Assembly: GCA_003153655.1 (NCBI GenBank)
Contig: PMAK01000030.1
Location: 6,440 to 14,481, forward strand
DNA from: Phycisphaerales bacterium
GTDB taxonomy: Bacteria > Planctomycetota > Phycisphaerae > Tepidisphaerales > Tepidisphaeraceae
DNA length: 8,042 nucleotides
Direction: 5' to 3'
Positions 6,153 to 8,042 of this stretch are shown one piece after another. The notes under the pieces are model-generated. The model was not told the DNA's origin. It saw only the letters and a program-made list of their open reading frames with translations, and did not search any database. The number at the start of each line of letters is the position of its first letter. Position 1 is the first letter of the stretch. The position numbers were made by a program, and so were the translations under genes.

Positions 6153-7427
6153 ATGCCCACATATGCGTATGAAGCGATGAATTCGTCCGGCCAGGAGGTG
6201 AAGGACGAAGTCGAGGCCGCAACGTCTGAAGACGCCATCGCCAAGATCCGGCAGAAGGGGTTTTTCCCGACCAAGGTTCGAGAAAAAGCCGTCAAAAAAC
6301 AGGCCAAGAAAAAGAACGCGGGAGGGGATACCGCCCCACTCCAGAAAAAGCGGAAAATGCCGATTTCGATCGGTGGCGTCCCGCGGGTCGACTTGGTCGG
6401 TTTCACCCGCCAGCTTTCAACACTTCAAGACGCGGGCTTGCCGATTTTGCGCAGCCTCCAAATTCTCGAGCAGCAGCAGAAACCCGGGCTTTTGAAGGCG
6501 ATCATCGGGGGCGTCGCCGATGAAGTGGAGAGCGGCGGGACGCTATCGGATGCGATGGCTAAGTTTCCAAAGGCGTTCGATAAACTTTACGTAAACATGA
6601 TCAACGCGGGCGAGGCCGGCGGTGTGCTCGATTTGATTCTGTCCCGCCTGGCTGAGTTCATGGAAAAAGCCGCGAAGCTCAAAAAGAAGGTCATCGGCGC
6701 GATGATTTATCCGGTGGTGGTCATCAGCATCGCGGTCGGCGTCGTGTCGCTGATCATGATCGTCGTGATCCCAAAGTTCCAGGGAATATTCCACGACTTC
6801 CATACTGAGTTGCCACCCATCACGCAGGTCCTGCTGAACATCAGCTACTGGTTCGCACAGCAATATGGCTGGGCATACGTTTTGTTCAGCCCGATTGTCT
6901 TTACGCTGCTCATGAAGCTGATACAGATGAGCGAGGGCGGCAAATACCTCGTCGACGCGGTCAAGCTGAAGATTCCGATTCTCGGGGGCATTCTGGGCAA
7001 GACCTCCATTGCCAGGTTCACGCGCACGCTTGGAACCCTCATCAGCGCGGGTGTTCCGATTCTGGATGCGATCAACATCACGAAAGAAACCTGCGGCAAT
7101 GAAGTCTACACACGCGCCCTGGCGAAGGTTCACGATGCGATCCGCGAAGGCGAATCGATGGCTGATCCCCTGCGGGCCACCAAAGTGTGCGATGCGATCG
7201 TGGTGAACATGATCGACGTCGGCGAAGAAACCGGCGACCTCGACAAGATGCTCATCAAGGTGGCCGACAACTACGACAGCGACGTCGACGTGCTGGTAAG
7301 TTCCCTGATCAGCATTCTCGAACCGGTGATGGTTGTCGTGCTGGGCGTGATCGTCGGCTTTATCGTCGTGGCTCTATTCATGCCGATGGTGAGTCTGATC
7401 GAAACGATGTCCTCCCCGAAACACTAG
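6153..7427 (+). CDS. pilC: Type II secretion / type IV pilus inner-membrane platform protein (GspF/PilC)
   Basis: This 424-residue protein is of the usual length for the family. It forms the inner-membrane platform that links the cytoplasmic assembly ATPase to pilin or pseudopilin subunits. The N-terminal small domain (MPTYAYEAMNSSG...EDAIAKIRQKGFFPTKV, 1-42) is typical. A Lys-rich linker follows (43-70). The first T2SSF domain begins at about 84 with FTRQLSTLQDAGLPILRSL, and the second at about 287 with ARFTRTLGTLISAGVPILDAI, both with the conserved G-E-x-[GT]-G motif (GEAGG and GEETGDLD). Membrane segments are at about 185-208, 235-256 and 385-415, as expected. GGAG lies 7 bases before the ATG. 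The pseudopilin gene follows after 1 base. No GspE/PilB ATPase, secretin or GspG is in the window, so whether it belongs to a secretion system or a pilus cannot be settled; the symbol pilC is used by convention, and gspF is equally possible. Confidence 0.95.
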   Translation: MPTYAYEAMNSSGQEVKDEVEAATSEDAIAKIRQKGFFPTKVREKAVKKQAKKKNAGGDTAPLQKKRKMPISIGGVPRVDLVGFTRQLSTLQDAGLPILRSLQILEQQQKPGLLKAIIGGVADEVESGGTLSDAMAKFPKAFDKLYVNMINAGEAGGVLDLILSRLAEFMEKAAKLKKKVIGAMIYPVVVISIAVGVVSLIMIVVIPKFQGIFHDFHTELPPITQVLLNISYWFAQQYGWAYVLFSPIVFTLLMKLIQMSEGGKYLVDAVKLKIPILGGILGKTSIARFTRTLGTLISAGVPILDAINITKETCGNEVYTRALAKVHDAIREGESMADPLRATKVCDAIVVNMIDVGEETGDLDKMLIKVADNYDSDVDVLVSSLISILEPVMVVVLGVIVGFIVVALFMPMVSLIETMSSPKH

Positions 7428-7428
7428 G

Positions 7429-7962
7429 ATGGATCGGCGCGTTTCCGCTCGCGGCCGGGGATTTACGCTCATCGAGACGATGACGGCGATCGCCCTCCTG
7501 ACGATCGCGCTGGGACTGATGGTCAGCCTCTCACGGCATGTCCGGGCGGCCTCCGCGGATGAACTCACCAAGGAAATCCTGCATCAACTCGACGCCGCGA
7601 TGGCGGCATACGTGCATCAAAACGGGGCCATCCCTCTGGTAGCTCCGTTCATCGGCGAGCAGTTGATCCCTCCCGAATCACAATTGCGCCGATCCGCTGC
7701 CCGCAACAACGAAGCGTTCGTCCGGGCGCTCAAATCAGCGGGGTTTTTGACGGGGCGGTTTGACGATCTTTCCGTTGCATATTACGACGAGGCCCGCGTC
7801 CGAGATGCGTGGGGAAGCCCGATTGTTTTCATGTCGAAAATGCATCCGGCAATCGGAATGGATCCCAAGGGATGGTTCTTTTTCAGCGCGGGGCCCGATC
7901 GTCAGTATCTGACGCGCGATGACAATCTATACAGCTATGACCAGCCGGTGGTCCAGCAGTAA
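7429..7962 (+). CDS. Pseudopilin / type IV pilin-like protein with prepilin cleavage site
   Basis: This 177-residue protein carries a class III signal: a short Arg-rich leader (R3, R4, R8, R10), then Gly11 and F-T-L-I-E. A prepilin peptidase would cut after Gly11, leaving N-terminal Phe12 with the conserved Glu at mature position 5 (Glu16). A hydrophobic helix runs to about residue 34 (TMTAIALLTIALGLMVSL), followed by an amphipathic helix. The C-terminal part resembles GspG-type pseudopilins: DAWGSPIVF at 126-134 (compare D-P-W-G-x-P) and FFSAGPDRQYLTRDDNLYSY at 151-170, where Asp157 and Asp164/165 could bind calcium as in GspG. It starts 1 base after the GspF/PilC stop with no strong Shine-Dalgarno sequence, which suggests translational coupling and a shared machine. 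It could be a minor pseudopilin or the major one of a reduced system. Confidence 0.88.
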   Translation: MDRRVSARGRGFTLIETMTAIALLTIALGLMVSLSRHVRAASADELTKEILHQLDAAMAAYVHQNGAIPLVAPFIGEQLIPPESQLRRSAARNNEAFVRALKSAGFLTGRFDDLSVAYYDEARVRDAWGSPIVFMSKMHPAIGMDPKGWFFFSAGPDRQYLTRDDNLYSYDQPVVQQ

Positions 7963-7971
7963 AAGAAATTC

Positions 7972-8042
7972 TCAATCATCCGATATAAGCGGCGGGTGAG
8001 GATCGACTTCAAGCTTGATGTGATACGGATCCCACAGAAAAA
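7972..8042 (-). CDS. 3' end of a converging gene entering from the right edge
   Basis: On the minus strand one frame is open from the window edge to a TGA at 7974-7972 and reads FLWDPYHIKLEVDPHPPLIS followed by DD. The codon choice and residue mix look like real protein, and the frame ends 9 bases after the pseudopilin stop, a normal convergent arrangement. Only 23 codons are visible, another frame is also open over this stretch, and no family can be named. The 9-base gap leaves no room for an intrinsic terminator. Confidence 0.4.
   Translation of the reverse strand, partial: FLWDPYHIKLEVDPHPPLISDD

Noticed and set aside
6543..7133. 196-residue minus-strand frame opposite the GspF/PilC gene
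   Set aside because: Asp/His-rich antisense shadow of a confidently identified gene.
8012..8021. Palindrome TCAAGCTTGA near the right edge
   Set aside because: It falls within the likely coding end of the converging gene, is a single short palindrome, and has no partner site.
1..8042. CRISPR array, tRNA, rRNA, insertion sequence or phage genes
   Set aside because: No spaced direct repeats, tRNA-like cloverleaf, rRNA stretch, transposase motif or terminal inverted repeats were seen on either strand.

Overview
The window is GC-rich and tightly packed. It looks like a chromosomal segment of a Gram-negative-type bacterium. The mix of weakly conserved TPR-like membrane proteins, an OpgC-type acyltransferase, a signal-peptide-bearing dienelactone hydrolase and an isolated type II secretion/type IV pilus pair suggests a planctomycete-like organism (perhaps Phycisphaerae). 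This is an impression from gene content and style, not a demonstrated assignment. No insertion sequence, CRISPR array, tRNA, rRNA or prophage signal is visible, and no base composition break stands out by eye.

Left part (1-5202, all minus strand, read right to left). A membrane acyltransferase of the OpgC/acyltransferase-3 type (5202-4045) is followed after 6 bases by ribF, the bifunctional riboflavin kinase/FAD synthetase (4038-3046). After a 71-base gap come two membrane proteins of similar design, each a two-helix transmembrane hairpin followed by a helical-repeat domain (2974-2084 and 2081-1263). They lie 2 bases apart and look like diverged tandem duplicates. A 143-base gap with a strong GC hairpin separates them from an exported TPR protein (1119 to beyond the left edge).

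Right part (5311-7962, plus strand). A 108-base divergent intergenic region leads to an exported dienelactone hydrolase family protein (5311-6102). A consensus -10 box then precedes a GspF/PilC inner-membrane platform protein (6153-7427). One base later comes a pseudopilin-like protein with a prepilin cleavage site (7429-7962). The last 71 bases appear to be the 3' end of a converging minus-strand gene that enters from the right edge.

Functional picture. GspF and the pseudopilin would act together in a type II secretion or type IV pilus-like machine whose ATPase, secretin and major pilin are not here. RibF is housekeeping cofactor synthesis. The three TPR-like proteins probably act as membrane-associated or exported scaffolds, but nothing in the sequence names their partners. 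No clearly new system is demonstrated. The items most worth a second look are the paralogous TM-hairpin/TPR pair and two genes whose -10-like boxes sit exactly 7 bases before an ATG that lacks a Shine-Dalgarno sequence.
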